From positions 401,874 to 465,873 of the forward strand of contig NZ_JACIEF010000003.1 in the NCBI RefSeq assembly GCF_014196715.1: a stretch of DNA of 64,000 nt, given 5' to 3'. This DNA is from Pedobacter zeae. Its GTDB lineage: Bacteria; Bacteroidota; Bacteroidia; Sphingobacteriales; Sphingobacteriaceae. Each line of letters starts with the position of its first letter. Within the stretch, counting starts at the first letter, position 1. The notes beneath the pieces are model-generated. The model was not told where the DNA came from, did no database searches, and saw only the letters and a program-made list of their open reading frames with translations. Shown here piece after piece: positions 34,638-45,567 of the stretch. Both the position numbers and the translations under genes were made by a program.

Positions 34638-37019
34638 ATGGTCAGTTATTTACGCCTGCTCTTAATTATTTCTATCCTATCAACCGCTCTGGCAGCAACC
34701 GCTCAAACCACTGGAAACATTACGGGTAAAATTCTCCTTGTAGATGGTACGCCTTATACCTCAGCATCCGTTACCATAACAGAACTCGCAAAGGGTACGC
34801 TTACAGATGAAAAGGGTACTTATCATTTCAATAAGGTTAACCCCGGCAATTACCATTTAAAGATTCAGGTTTTGGGTGCACCAGAATACATCATCAATGT
34901 AACCGTTGCGGCAGGTCAAACAGCCTTAGGCGACTTTCAGTTACCCAAGGAAAATGTTCAGGCTTTACAGGAAGTAACCATCGCTTCCAATATCAATAAA
35001 TTTTCAAAACGGGAAAGCCGCTATGTGGCCCGTTTGCCGCTCAAAAACCTGGAGAACCCGCAGGTATACAATGCTGTATCGAAAGAATTGATGCAGGAAC
35101 AAGTGGCGATTGATTTGGGTAGCATCTCTAAAAACGTGCCTGGAGCCGGCATCCCCCTGATCCTGAACCAAGGTAGGGTTACTTTCCGATCGCGCGGTTT
35201 TGAAACCGAGCCAAACGCCCGTAATGGTGTGGCCGGGCCTGCTTTTTCATTCATTGATCCGGTTAACCTGGAACGTATTGAAGCGATCAAAGGTCCTTCC
35301 ACTACCCTGTTCGGTCCTAATATTTCAAGCAGTTACGGCGGCTTATACAACCGGGTGACTAAAAAACCTTATAATGATTTTGGCGGCGAGGTAGATTATA
35401 CAGCCGGAAGCTGGAATCTTAACCGTCTTTCGGTAGATGTAAATACTCCCGTTAATCAGGATAAAACCGCATTATTCCGCCTGAATGCCGCTACTACCCA
35501 TCAAAAAAGTTTCCAGGATCTGGGCTTCACCAATAACATCGCGATAGCACCGAGTTTCTCTTACCAGCTAACCGACAAATTATCGATGTTGATCGATGTT
35601 GAATTTGGACAGGAAAAAGGCACGTCTGTGGTGCGTTTCAATCCATTTATCATAGCCAACACCAATCAATCCGTTACCGATATCGGCTTTCCGTACAATA
35701 AGACCTTTCTGAGCAACGACCTTACTTATTCTACGCAGATGTTAAACATCTTTACGCAGGTAAATTATAAAATATCAGGCAGCTGGACATCTCAAACCAT
35801 CCTTTCAAGAAACCGCTCAACCATTGATGGATACATTACCGCGCTGAACGGAAGATCTGCCACTACGGTACGCCCGCAGATCATCGTAGGAAATACCAAT
35901 TTTATTGCAACCAATATACAACAGAACTTTATAGGCGATTTCAAGATAGGTAAACTTCGCAACCGCATTGTTGCCGGTATAGATTTTTATAATAATTTTA
36001 ATGATTTTGACCGCGTTACGGTTAATTATAACCAGGATGTTAACTTTATTAACCCGCAGCCAACTTACCGTATTAGCCGTTTCAAGGTAGATTCCTTAAG
36101 CAGCAGGGGTTCTTTACGTAAAGAATATAACCGCGACAATACTTATGGCGCTTACGTATCAGACGTCATTAACCTTACCGAAAAACTGCTCGTAATGGGA
36201 AGTATCCGGGTAAATACATTCGATTACAAAGGTGTTTATAATGTTGTAACCGGGCAGATTACCGGAGGCCTGGGCTCAAGCGGCACATCAGCAGGTCCTT
36301 ATAAACAAACCGCAGTTTCACAAAAGCTGGGATTAGTTTACGAAATCAGTAAAGACCGCCTGTCGTTATTCGGAAATTATATGGGCGGATTTTTTAACCG
36401 CAACGGGCAATCGCTGGATGGAACCGCATTTAAGCCAGAGCATGCCAATCAGCTCGAATTTGGTTTGAAAGGAGATCTGTTCAACAACCGTTTATCAGGA
36501 ACGGTGAGTTACTATAATATCAAAGTGAATAATGTTTTGCGTCTGGACCCGAGGGATATTAATTATTCGATCCAGGATGGCGCACAACTCAGTCGCGGTG
36601 TAGAAGTAGATATCACTGCAAACCCGCTCAGCGGTTTAAACATTATAGCAGGTTATGCTTATAATCACAGCGTATTTACCAATGCTGATGCTACAGTAAA
36701 TGGTCTGCGTCCGGCACTTTCCGGACCGGATAAAATGGTTAATTTCTGGGTAAGTTATCGATTGCCCGAAGGGAGCCTGCGCGGATTAGGGCTTGGCTTT
36801 GGCGGCAATTACGGGAGCATGTCTTACCAGACCAATACACAGAGCACCAAGATCACGATACCGGCTTACACCATGCTGGATGCCGCCCTCTTTTATGATC
36901 AACCCAGGTACCGCGTAAACTTTAAAGTAAACAACCTGACAAGTGAAAAAGCCTGGTCGGTTAGGTTAACCCCACAGGCACCGGCGCAATTTATTGGCAG
37001 CGTAGTCCTTAAATTTTAA
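34638..37019 (+). CDS. TonB-dependent siderophore receptor
   Basis: 793-residue outer-membrane receptor. A signal peptide covers 1-23 (ALAATAQ). A CarboxypepD_reg-like domain lies at about 26-100, a plug domain at 120-245 with IEAIKGPSTTLFGPNISSSYGGLYN, and the beta barrel occupies the rest, ending in the aromatic FIGSVVLKF. It resembles ferrichrome/hydroxamate receptors. There is no STN domain, so it does not signal by a FecR-type route. With the following PepSY protein and a Fur-like site it is probably an iron-chelate uptake unit. The ligand is inferred. Confidence 0.9.
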   Translation: MVSYLRLLLIISILSTALAATAQTTGNITGKILLVDGTPYTSASVTITELAKGTLTDEKGTYHFNKVNPGNYHLKIQVLGAPEYIINVTVAAGQTALGDFQLPKENVQALQEVTIASNINKFSKRESRYVARLPLKNLENPQVYNAVSKELMQEQVAIDLGSISKNVPGAGIPLILNQGRVTFRSRGFETEPNARNGVAGPAFSFIDPVNLERIEAIKGPSTTLFGPNISSSYGGLYNRVTKKPYNDFGGEVDYTAGSWNLNRLSVDVNTPVNQDKTALFRLNAATTHQKSFQDLGFTNNIAIAPSFSYQLTDKLSMLIDVEFGQEKGTSVVRFNPFIIANTNQSVTDIGFPYNKTFLSNDLTYSTQMLNIFTQVNYKISGSWTSQTILSRNRSTIDGYITALNGRSATTVRPQIIVGNTNFIATNIQQNFIGDFKIGKLRNRIVAGIDFYNNFNDFDRVTVNYNQDVNFINPQPTYRISRFKVDSLSSRGSLRKEYNRDNTYGAYVSDVINLTEKLLVMGSIRVNTFDYKGVYNVVTGQITGGLGSSGTSAGPYKQTAVSQKLGLVYEISKDRLSLFGNYMGGFFNRNGQSLDGTAFKPEHANQLEFGLKGDLFNNRLSGTVSYYNIKVNNVLRLDPRDINYSIQDGAQLSRGVEVDITANPLSGLNIIAGYAYNHSVFTNADATVNGLRPALSGPDKMVNFWVSYRLPEGSLRGLGLGFGGNYGSMSYQTNTQSTKITIPAYTMLDAALFYDQPRYRVNFKVNNLTSEKAWSVRLTPQAPAQFIGSVVLKF

Positions 37020-37023
37020 AGGC

Positions 37024-38163
37024 ATGGCAAAGAACCGGTTTAAAAAGGTAATGGGCTGGCTCCATTTGTGGTTGGGATTAATATCAGGTACCGTATTAAT
37101 ACTGGTTGCAATTTCGGGCTGTATACTTTCATTTGAAGCTGAGCTGGAACCGGTGCTTTTCAAAGAACGTCATTTTGTAAAAACGTTCCCTAACCGGCTG
37201 AGCGCCGACAGTTTACTCCTGATCGCCAACAGCGTTTATCCGGGTAAAAAAACTTCTAAATTGATTATTAACGCCGAGCCCGACAGGAGCGCTGAGGCGC
37301 GTATTGGTAAAGGGCCGGAAATGAAAGTGGTCTATATCGATCCATATACCGGAAAAGTATTATACAAGGGGCTTTTTCAAAAGCAGTTCTTCAGGGTGGT
37401 ACGTAATGTACATCGCTATTTACTCCTTGGCGAAACGGGAAAGGCTATAACTGGTTTTTCCTGTATTATTTGTTTGTTTCTCTCCATTAGCGGTATTGTT
37501 ATCTGGTGGCCGGCCAACAAAAGTGCTATCAAACAACGTTTTAAAATAAAGTGGAATGCCAAAAGCAAACGCCTCAACTGGGACCTGCATGCAGTAACCG
37601 GCTTTTACCTGTCTTTTTTCCTCATCCTGATCACCCTTACAGGCATAGTAATGAGTTACGACTGGGCAGAAAACCTGATCTATAAACTGGCAGACGGCAA
37701 AGTGCAAAAGGAGCTTACACCAAAAAATTTGGTCAGGATAAAACAAGCTAAGCCAGGAGTTTTGCAAAAGATAGAGGACAGTATGAATGCGTTGTACCCG
37801 AACGCAGGACGCCTTAACTTCAACATCCCACCAAAAGGCGGCCTGGCGATAATGGGGCAAAAGGAAAGCGAACAATTACCACCCGGATGTACAGATGCTG
37901 CTTATTTTGACAGCAAAACCGGACAACTCATCAAACAACAGCCATTTGCTGCAGTAAGCCTGGGTACGAAGATCAAGAAATATGTTTTGCCCCTGCACTC
38001 GGGAAGTATATATGGTTGGGGGACGAAAATTCTGGCCTTTGCCGTTTCATTATTTACAGTAAGCCTGCCGGTAACGGGTTTTCTGATATGGCTGGGTAAA
38101 CGCAAAAAGAAAAAAAAGCCGCTGGCCATTAAACACACTTCAAAAAAATTGGCAACGGTTTAA
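37024..38163 (+). CDS. PepSY-associated membrane protein
   Basis: 379-residue inner-membrane protein with four helices (about 12-38, 140-162, 190-212 and 330-352) and PepSY-like periplasmic parts. It starts with the family motif WLHLWLGLISGTVLI, and histidines before the helices (VHRYLL, DLHAVTG, PLHSGSIYG) resemble haem-ligand positions of the ferric-reductase-like group. The family is linked to siderophore reduction after uptake. It starts 4 bp after the receptor gene and is co-transcribed with it. Confidence 0.9.
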   Translation: MAKNRFKKVMGWLHLWLGLISGTVLILVAISGCILSFEAELEPVLFKERHFVKTFPNRLSADSLLLIANSVYPGKKTSKLIINAEPDRSAEARIGKGPEMKVVYIDPYTGKVLYKGLFQKQFFRVVRNVHRYLLLGETGKAITGFSCIICLFLSISGIVIWWPANKSAIKQRFKIKWNAKSKRLNWDLHAVTGFYLSFFLILITLTGIVMSYDWAENLIYKLADGKVQKELTPKNLVRIKQAKPGVLQKIEDSMNALYPNAGRLNFNIPPKGGLAIMGQKESEQLPPGCTDAAYFDSKTGQLIKQQPFAAVSLGTKIKKYVLPLHSGSIYGWGTKILAFAVSLFTVSLPVTGFLIWLGKRKKKKKPLAIKHTSKKLATV

Positions 38164-38365
38164 GAATCCGTGGGGATCATGATTACCTGCTTAGAATTAA
38201 AATATTGGATCTGATTACCTGGGAAAAATTCACAAAAAATTAAACAGATTAAGAAATTTAGCTGATTTTTTACCGATTTGAAGGTAAATTAACTACTTTA
38301 TTCAAAAAAAAATTGCCATAAGTCACTTTTTATATAAATTAGTATAACTAAACGACTATGGCTAA

Positions 38366-38956
38366 GTGAAGTCTATACCCATTACTGACGAAAAGGAATT
38401 ATTAACTGGATTAAAGGCCGGGGATAAGGTCGCCTTTAAACAGTTATACGAAGTATATTCCGGTAGACTCGCCAGTAAATTAATATATCTGTTAAAATCT
38501 GAGGAATTAGCCCAGGATATTTTACAGGATGTGTTTCTAAAGATCTGGACCAACCGCGAAATGATCGATATTGAGCTCAGTTTTGGTGCTTTCCTCTATA
38601 AGATCGCTACAAATCTTTCCAAAAATGTAATCCGGAAAAATGTTTATGATCAGCTAATGCGCCATCAAATTGGCCAGGAGGAGGTTTATCACCCTATAGA
38701 GGAAGGCGATGATGCCGAAGAGGCCAAAGCTATTTTAGATCAGGCTATGGGTCAACTCACGGACCGGCAGCGGGAAGTTTACACCCTACACAAGATAGAA
38801 GGACTTAGTTATCAGGAAATAAGTGAAAAGCTGAATATCAGTCTTTCAGCCATTAATCATCACATTCAAAAAGCCAATAAACAATTAAAGGCTATTCTAA
38901 AATCAAGGTCGTTTGAGCTATTTATCTGTCTTTTGCCTGCCTTATTGAAAAAATAA
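38366..38956 (+). CDS. FecI-like ECF sigma factor
   Basis: 196-residue sigma factor. Region 2 includes FKQLYEVYSGRLASKLIYLL and DILQDVFLKIWTNRE, and region 4 includes LTDRQREVYTLHKIEGLSYQEISEKLNIS. It starts at a GTG at 38366. It is the first gene of the Sus-like locus, 74 bp before a FecR gene, which fits a sigma/anti-sigma/STN-receptor relay. Confidence 0.93.
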   Translation: MKSIPITDEKELLTGLKAGDKVAFKQLYEVYSGRLASKLIYLLKSEELAQDILQDVFLKIWTNREMIDIELSFGAFLYKIATNLSKNVIRKNVYDQLMRHQIGQEEVYHPIEEGDDAEEAKAILDQAMGQLTDRQREVYTLHKIEGLSYQEISEKLNISLSAINHHIQKANKQLKAILKSRSFELFICLLPALLKK

Positions 38957-39030
38957 TTTAACAAGAGGTGCTATTTTTTCTTTTTCATGTGTATTCTATT
39001 CTAAAGGGGCGAAATTTCCCCTAGTTTAAC

Positions 39031-40185
39031 ATGATCAAGCCAACAAGAATCAAACTTTTATTTGATCGGTACCTCAACAATATCATCACAGCAGATGAAT
39101 TGGCCGAGCTATACCAATATCTTGAGGATGACAGGCATCAGGCAGAATTTGATGAGGCTATTAGCGATTATTTTGATGCAACATCGCACACAGACCACCT
39201 AAAATCCGGAGAAGTTGGCGATTTAGCCTGGCAGAAAATTGCTCAGCATATAGATGACACGAATCCGGTTAAAAAGCTAAGGCTGTTTTCAATGCTTAAA
39301 TTTGTAGCCGCCGCTGCTGCGATCGTGATTTTATTATGCACTACCTTTTATATCTATCAATCAAGCCGTACTCAAGACCATTCCAAAACAGCAGTTGCCC
39401 ATGATATTCAGCCCGGCACCCATCGGGCAACATTGCAGGCCGCAAACGGAAAGGTATACCAGTTAGCAGGCAGCAAAGAAGAAATTATTGCTGGCGAAAA
39501 AGCGATCCGTTATAAGGATGGCACCGTGCTGGAAACGGAAGCTCATGTCGAAAACTTTATTTTAAGCACACCGAAAGGCGGGCAATACCGGATCACCTTA
39601 AATGATGGCACCAAAGTATGGCTGAATGCGGCCTCATCGCTTTCCTATCCAAGCCAGTTTACAGGAAAAGAAAGGCGTGTAGTACTTCAGGGAGAAGCCT
39701 ATTTTGAGGTGGCGCATAATGCCCGTAAACCTTTTATCGTGAGCACCGAAGCACAAGAAATCAGGGTATTGGGAACCATGTTTAATGTTAATGCTTATGA
39801 AAATGAAGGGATGACGGTTACCACCCTGGTAAACGGCCGGGTGCAGCTTAATAGCCAAAATGTTTCAAAAGCAGCATATTTAAGCCCTGGGGAACAATCT
39901 GTACTCAACCAAAATACTTTCCGGATTAAATCCGTTGATGCAAGCTTTTACACCGCCTGGAAAGACGGGGAGTTTATTTTTAAAGCCACTCCACTTACAG
40001 CGGTCCTCCGCCAGCTTGAGCGCTGGTATAACCTGGATATTGATTACAGCGGCATCCCGGAAGATATCCAGATCCATGCCTCTATACAGCGCGACAAGCC
40101 ATTATCTGCTGTACTTACCGCACTCGAAAAAATCACCAATTTAAAATTTGACATCAAAGGAAGGAGCATGAAACTGATGAAATAA
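39031..40185 (+). CDS. FecR family anti-sigma factor
   Basis: 384-residue inner-membrane signal transducer. The N-terminal cytoplasmic part (1-85) should bind the sigma factor. A transmembrane helix lies at about 89-109. The FecR domain spans about 170-270 (GGQYRITLNDGTKVWLNAASSL...GEAYFEV) and a DUF4974 domain lies at about 310-384 (TPLTAVLRQLERWYNLDI). It would pass a signal from the STN domain of the downstream SusC to the sigma factor. Confidence 0.95.
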   Translation: MIKPTRIKLLFDRYLNNIITADELAELYQYLEDDRHQAEFDEAISDYFDATSHTDHLKSGEVGDLAWQKIAQHIDDTNPVKKLRLFSMLKFVAAAAAIVILLCTTFYIYQSSRTQDHSKTAVAHDIQPGTHRATLQAANGKVYQLAGSKEEIIAGEKAIRYKDGTVLETEAHVENFILSTPKGGQYRITLNDGTKVWLNAASSLSYPSQFTGKERRVVLQGEAYFEVAHNARKPFIVSTEAQEIRVLGTMFNVNAYENEGMTVTTLVNGRVQLNSQNVSKAAYLSPGEQSVLNQNTFRIKSVDASFYTAWKDGEFIFKATPLTAVLRQLERWYNLDIDYSGIPEDIQIHASIQRDKPLSAVLTALEKITNLKFDIKGRSMKLMK

Positions 40186-40291
40186 CTATATTATTCCAGG
40201 CCTACACCAGGGCAAGGAGAAAACGAATCCATGCCATAGCCTGACAACTAAAAACCAATCAACAACCAATAACCAACAAACTAATCACATT

Positions 40292-43200
40292 ATGAACGAT
40301 TTCCTTTTTCGTAAGGAGTATAGCGGGCGTATGTCCGGTCATAAAATTAATGGCGAAACCACTAATACCAATTCACGATCATCTTTTCGGTGGATTATCA
40401 TTTTGTTTTTTGTGTTCGCGCTATCATTTTCGAATGAATTGTATGCACAAACCGTAACGCTCGATCTCAAGAACGCAACAATTATTAAGGCAACAACAGA
40501 AATAAGGAAGCAAACCAAATATGATTTCACCTATAACGACCTCATCTTAAAAAAAGCAAAACCTGTTACCATAAAACTTGTTAAGGAACCACTTAACAGT
40601 GCATTGAAAAAGCTGTTTTCAGGCCAGGATCTTGATTATGAAATTAAAGATCGGATTATCATTATTACGGAAAGAAAAGCTAGCGTGGCCAATGATAATA
40701 ATGCTTTGAATGGTCCGGTAAACGGAAGTGTAACCAACGAAAATGGTAAACCGATGGAGGGGGTTACGGTAAGGGTTAAGGGCACAAAGTTCTCTACCCA
40801 AACTGATAAAAATGGTCATTTTACCATTCCTGCCCAATATTCAACCAGTTTGCTTGAAATTAATCATTTAGGTTATTCTCATTTGGAGATACCTGCTCAA
40901 CGGGCACGGGTTGTCTCACTTAAAATATTTGCATCCGAGCTGGAAGATATTGTGGTAAATACAGGTTATCAGCAAATCGATAGCCGGCAGCTAACCAGTG
41001 CAGTTACCAGTATTAAAGTTGAGGATATTCTTACACCTGGCGTTAATACCATTGATAAGTTACTGGAGGGCAGGGTACCCGGACTGGTTTTTATGCAAAA
41101 CTCAGGACAGGTTGGCGCAGCACCTAAGCTTAGAATACGTGGAACATCTACTATTTTAGGTAACCGCGAACCGCTGTGGGTACTGGATGGAATTGTACTT
41201 CAAGACCCTGTAAATATAGATCCAAAATCAATTAATGACCTTGACTTTGTTAACTTATTAGGTAATGCCATTGCAGGATTAAACCCTGAGGACATTGATC
41301 AGATTGACGTACTTAAGGATGCTTCTGCTACCGCTTTATACGGCGCCAAGGCAGGTAACGGTGTAATTGTAATTACTACAAAAAAGGGTAAGCCTGGTAA
41401 ACCGACTATTTCCTATTCAGCCAATACAACTTTCAACAGGCGTCCGCGTTATTCGGACCGGAACATGAATATGATGAATTCTGAAGAACGCATGGATGTT
41501 TCAAAGGAAATGGTAGAACGAAGAATACAATACAACAATGTAACGCAATGGTCGGGCTACGAAGATGCACTTCAAAAATATTATAAAGGGACCATCGATT
41601 ATAACGAATTTAAACGCCAGAGCGATTATTATGCCGGTGTAAATACAGATTGGTTAGGCCTGATTACTCAGGATTCTTATTCGCAAAATCACACTCTAAC
41701 TTTATCTGGAGGTTCAAACCGCATCAAATTTTATTCTTCACTGGGTTATCTGGATGAGCGGGGGACAATTAAAGGGGAATACAATAAGCGGTATTCATCA
41801 GTAGTTAATGTTACTGCAGATTATGATCAGTTTCTGGCACAGGTAAGTTTTGCAGGAAACTACTCCTCCAGGAATTATTCCCCATCCGATCTCGGCATCA
41901 TGAATTATGCCTATAATACCAGCAGAACATTGCCTGCTTACAATCCAGACGGCAGTTATTTTTACTATCCGATAACCAACGGAAGTCAGATTTTCAACTA
42001 CAATATCCTGAAAGACAGAGAATACAGCGCCGATCACACAGACTTGATTTCAAGCAACTTAAAGGCATTATTAAGGTTAAAAATCTCTCCGAAGTTTAAT
42101 TTAGAAGGTACTTTTGCCTATGCGATCAGTAATAACGACAGGCAATTGTATTATACAAAAGATTCGTATTACATCAATAAACTTCGCAGTGATTTTACTG
42201 CCCGTAATGACATGGCTCCGGTGGGAGGAGAATGGACAAAAAATGAAACCCGCAATAACAACTATACTGGCCGTTTGCAGGCAAACTACGCAACAACTTT
42301 CGGCACAGAAAACAGGCACTCTCTTACCGTTTCAGGAGGTGCGGAGATAAAATCAAATGAGTATAACGGCTTTGACATTACGCGAAGAGGATATTTCCCC
42401 GAGATGGGTGGCTACTTTGATATTGTACCCACTACAAATACAGGGTATTATACCCAATGGATGTCTGATAAGCGTGCTTTAGGTTCGTTCAATCGTCAGC
42501 TCACTAACGAGTTTGCCTGGTATGGTACAACCGGTTATTCTTACCGCGATAAGTATATTTTCAATTTCCATATTCGTGGTGAACAATCGAACCTGTTTGG
42601 CACACGCTCAAATAACAGATTGTTACCTATCTACGCCTTTTCGGGTAGGTGGAATATGAGAGAAGATGTAGCTAATCATACTTCATGGGTAAATGATCTA
42701 TCCTTAAAAGCATCCTGGGGCTGGCAAGGCAATATGCTTCCGGGGCAGTCGCCATATATGATCATTAAACAGAGTCCATCTACTGATCCTTATTATAATT
42801 CTTCAACTGCAACTATTTCTAATTATCCAAATCCTGACCTCAGATGGGAAAGAACGTCTTCATCCAACGTTGCGCTGGATTTCGCCTTATTTGGCAATAA
42901 AGTAACCGGATCTGTGGGGTATTTCTATAAAAGAACGCAGGATGCATTTCTTAATAAAACAGTATCAGAAATCAATGGTGTTCAGTCTTATGTAATCAAT
43001 AGCGGTACGTTGGAAAATAAAGGCCTGGAAGTAGCTTTAAGTATTACAGCCATTAACAATGCCGGTATGAATAAATCAAGGCGTGGTTTTGTATGGCGTT
43101 TTGATCCGCAACTGGGGCAGGTGCTGAATAAAATTATTAACCAGGCCATCAATAATAGAAATAACGTTCTTATTGATAATATCAACTATTCCAATTACCT

Positions 43201-43957
43201 GAGCGGCAATATTCAGCTGGCAGGTAAACCTATTAACACCTTTTATTCTTACAAATTCAAAAGTTTAAGTCCTGTTGATGGTTCACCGATTTTTTACGGT
43301 TTAGAAGATGAAAATTCGGCAGCATATCAGCAACGCTATTTAAATATGGACAGACAAGACGTTTACATGGAAATCATGAGTGAATCGGGTCGTCGCGAAC
43401 CTTATATTCAGGGGGGCTTATCAAATTACTTTGGATACAGGAACTTCGGGTTATCTTTCAACCTAACTTATTCTTTAGGAAACAAAATCCGGTTGATGAA
43501 AATTGCTTCAGGTTATGCCACAACCAGTGCCTATCCGCAGCAGAATCTACGTAAAGAGTTCGTAAATCGTTGGCGCAGGCCAGGTGATGAGGCTTACACC
43601 AACATTCCAGGCCTTCAGGTGTCTACGAATGTAATTACTCCTTGGTGGCAAAACTATCCGGTAAGCAGTCTTGAACTGGGTGGCAGTGCTTACGATATGT
43701 ATGATAATTCGGATATCAGACTGGTGAGTGGAGATTACCTAAAACTGCAATCGGCATCTTTCCGATACAGTTTTTCAGAATCTTTAATACGTAAATTAAA
43801 ATTGAGTTCGGCCTATGTAAGCCTTACAGGTACAAATTTATTTACCCTCAGCAGTAAAATGTTAAAGGGACAAGATCCTACCCAATCGGGTTCTACCCCT
43901 AACATCAATTTATCCGTTAGGCCTACCTATACTGCAAGTCTTAATGTTTCATTTTAA
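40292..43957 (+). CDS. SusC/RagA-type TonB-linked outer-membrane protein with STN domain
   Basis: 1221-residue receptor. An N-terminal region with a signal segment ends at about 53 (LYAQT). An STN domain follows (about 53-130: VTLDLKNATIIKATTEIRKQ), then a CarboxypepD_reg-like domain (140-215: VNGSVTNENGKPMEGVTV). The plug has the SusC hallmark DVLKDASATALYGAKAGNG. The barrel ends NVSF. The STN domain ties it to the FecR anti-sigma factor. It imports a ligand bound by the SusD-like lipoprotein next to it. The ligand is unknown; the downstream genes hint at a peptide or protein. Confidence 0.95.
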   Translation: MNDFLFRKEYSGRMSGHKINGETTNTNSRSSFRWIIILFFVFALSFSNELYAQTVTLDLKNATIIKATTEIRKQTKYDFTYNDLILKKAKPVTIKLVKEPLNSALKKLFSGQDLDYEIKDRIIIITERKASVANDNNALNGPVNGSVTNENGKPMEGVTVRVKGTKFSTQTDKNGHFTIPAQYSTSLLEINHLGYSHLEIPAQRARVVSLKIFASELEDIVVNTGYQQIDSRQLTSAVTSIKVEDILTPGVNTIDKLLEGRVPGLVFMQNSGQVGAAPKLRIRGTSTILGNREPLWVLDGIVLQDPVNIDPKSINDLDFVNLLGNAIAGLNPEDIDQIDVLKDASATALYGAKAGNGVIVITTKKGKPGKPTISYSANTTFNRRPRYSDRNMNMMNSEERMDVSKEMVERRIQYNNVTQWSGYEDALQKYYKGTIDYNEFKRQSDYYAGVNTDWLGLITQDSYSQNHTLTLSGGSNRIKFYSSLGYLDERGTIKGEYNKRYSSVVNVTADYDQFLAQVSFAGNYSSRNYSPSDLGIMNYAYNTSRTLPAYNPDGSYFYYPITNGSQIFNYNILKDREYSADHTDLISSNLKALLRLKISPKFNLEGTFAYAISNNDRQLYYTKDSYYINKLRSDFTARNDMAPVGGEWTKNETRNNNYTGRLQANYATTFGTENRHSLTVSGGAEIKSNEYNGFDITRRGYFPEMGGYFDIVPTTNTGYYTQWMSDKRALGSFNRQLTNEFAWYGTTGYSYRDKYIFNFHIRGEQSNLFGTRSNNRLLPIYAFSGRWNMREDVANHTSWVNDLSLKASWGWQGNMLPGQSPYMIIKQSPSTDPYYNSSTATISNYPNPDLRWERTSSSNVALDFALFGNKVTGSVGYFYKRTQDAFLNKTVSEINGVQSYVINSGTLENKGLEVALSITAINNAGMNKSRRGFVWRFDPQLGQVLNKIINQAINNRNNVLIDNINYSNYLSGNIQLAGKPINTFYSYKFKSLSPVDGSPIFYGLEDENSAAYQQRYLNMDRQDVYMEIMSESGRREPYIQGGLSNYFGYRNFGLSFNLTYSLGNKIRLMKIASGYATTSAYPQQNLRKEFVNRWRRPGDEAYTNIPGLQVSTNVITPWWQNYPVSSLELGGSAYDMYDNSDIRLVSGDYLKLQSASFRYSFSESLIRKLKLSSAYVSLTGTNLFTLSSKMLKGQDPTQSGSTPNINLSVRPTYTASLNVSF

Positions 43958-43970
43958 AAGAGAACAAACT

Positions 43971-45557
43971 ATGAAATATCTTTTAACCCTTTTAGCTTGC
44001 CTTTTGCTTCTGAGCTCTTGCAGCAAGTTTTTGGAAGAATATTCTACAGATCAGAAATACCTGGAAACCACCGACGACCTGAACAAGGTAATGATTGGAG
44101 AAGCATTCCTTAATAACGTATTTAGTTTATCCTTCACGAGTAATGTGGCAACCATGGGAAGTATCACTTCCGATAATGACCTTTCCGCACCGTGGCTTCA
44201 TGTAATGGATGATGACAGTGAAGCCTTTGTGCTGGGCGCTACAGAGCGCGATCAGTCTACCCCGCTTTATATGCTTTCTGGCTTTCATAACTGGGGCCAG
44301 AACCCTACTGTTAATATCCTGGGTTTTTCCTGGAACGATGTCATGTGGAAAAAAGTGTATAAGCGTATTGGCGCAATTAATGCCCTGATTTATCAGGGAG
44401 CTCAAATAGCAGACAAAAATCCCGGCGATGTGAACCTGAAACACCTGCGCGGGGAAGCTTATTTTTTAAGGGCTTATTATTATTTTCTGCTCCAGAATAT
44501 TTATGGATCTCCCTACCGCAAAGCAACGGCCTCCGCTGATGAAGGCGTGCCGCTGAAGATTTCGGAAAAAGTGGAAGATATTTATTTCAAACGGACGAAT
44601 AATGAGACGGTGTATAACCAGATTGTGGCAGATCTTGACCAAGCCGCAGACTTACTTCAAGGTTACAACCCCGCTACTAAAATCAGGGTAGGTATTGCAG
44701 CTGTTAAATGCCTGCAAAGCCGGGTATATCTGTTTACCGAACAATATGATAAAGTGTTGCAGGCGACTACGGGATACGAAACCATGGGATATAGTCTCAT
44801 CGATTTGAAGCGCTATATTGCAAACAGTAATTTCACTTACCGCAGTTCTACGGAAACCATATTTACCATGGCACCCAATGCTATAGTAGCGGTATTCCCC
44901 AACGACTCCTTATCTGCCTATTCCGGCAATGACCGACGTGCATCGGGTTTTAAAGCTGCAGATAATCTGATGCAGAATTATAGCGCTAACGATTTACGTC
45001 TGAATGCTTTTTTTATGAAGTCTGCTAAAACAAAGTCGTGGCTTCCGGCCAAATACCGTACCTGGAAAACTTATAACGATCCTGAACAGGTCTCCTGCCT
45101 TTTTTCCCTCAGGCTTTCGGAGATGTTGCTGAACCGTGCGGAAGCACAAGCCATGATGGGAGCTGACGGAGATGCATGGAGCGAGCTACAGAAGTTGCAG
45201 GCCATGCGCTTCAACAATAATTCGGGCAGTGCCCAACCTGCATCCAATCAGGCCCTGATAGAGTTTATCCGGAATGAGCGCAGGCGCGAATTGTGTTTTG
45301 AAGGCCATCGCTGGTTCGACCTGAGGCGGTATGCGGTTAATTCAAAATATCCGCTAGGGGCAGATTTCGAGATCAAACATCCAACTTACAACTACGATGC
45401 CCAAACCAATACTTACACCCGTGCAGGATATTATGTTTTAAAATCCATTGCTCAGGATGGAGCCAGCTGGCAGGTTCCTATTCCTAATTATGCCATAGAA
45501 TTTAACAGGGGATCATTAACGAACCCCGTTCGCAGCGTCCGTAATATTCAACCTTAA
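43971..45557 (+). CDS. SusD/RagB-like outer-membrane lipoprotein
   Basis: 528-residue lipoprotein with the lipobox in LLLLSSCSKF (Cys17). The SusD fold is shown by SWNDVMWKKVYKRIGAINALIYQ, HLRGEAYFLRAYYYFLLQNIYGSPY and the C-terminal NERRRELCFEGHRWFDLRRYA motif, the clearest RagB marker. It caps the SusC channel and binds the substrate. The ATG at 43971 follows the SusC stop by 13 bp; an upstream in-frame ATG at 43944 overlaps SusC. Confidence 0.95.
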   Translation: MKYLLTLLACLLLLSSCSKFLEEYSTDQKYLETTDDLNKVMIGEAFLNNVFSLSFTSNVATMGSITSDNDLSAPWLHVMDDDSEAFVLGATERDQSTPLYMLSGFHNWGQNPTVNILGFSWNDVMWKKVYKRIGAINALIYQGAQIADKNPGDVNLKHLRGEAYFLRAYYYFLLQNIYGSPYRKATASADEGVPLKISEKVEDIYFKRTNNETVYNQIVADLDQAADLLQGYNPATKIRVGIAAVKCLQSRVYLFTEQYDKVLQATTGYETMGYSLIDLKRYIANSNFTYRSSTETIFTMAPNAIVAVFPNDSLSAYSGNDRRASGFKAADNLMQNYSANDLRLNAFFMKSAKTKSWLPAKYRTWKTYNDPEQVSCLFSLRLSEMLLNRAEAQAMMGADGDAWSELQKLQAMRFNNNSGSAQPASNQALIEFIRNERRRELCFEGHRWFDLRRYAVNSKYPLGADFEIKHPTYNYDAQTNTYTRAGYYVLKSIAQDGASWQVPIPNYAIEFNRGSLTNPVRSVRNIQP

Positions 45558-45567
45558 CTTGATAAAG

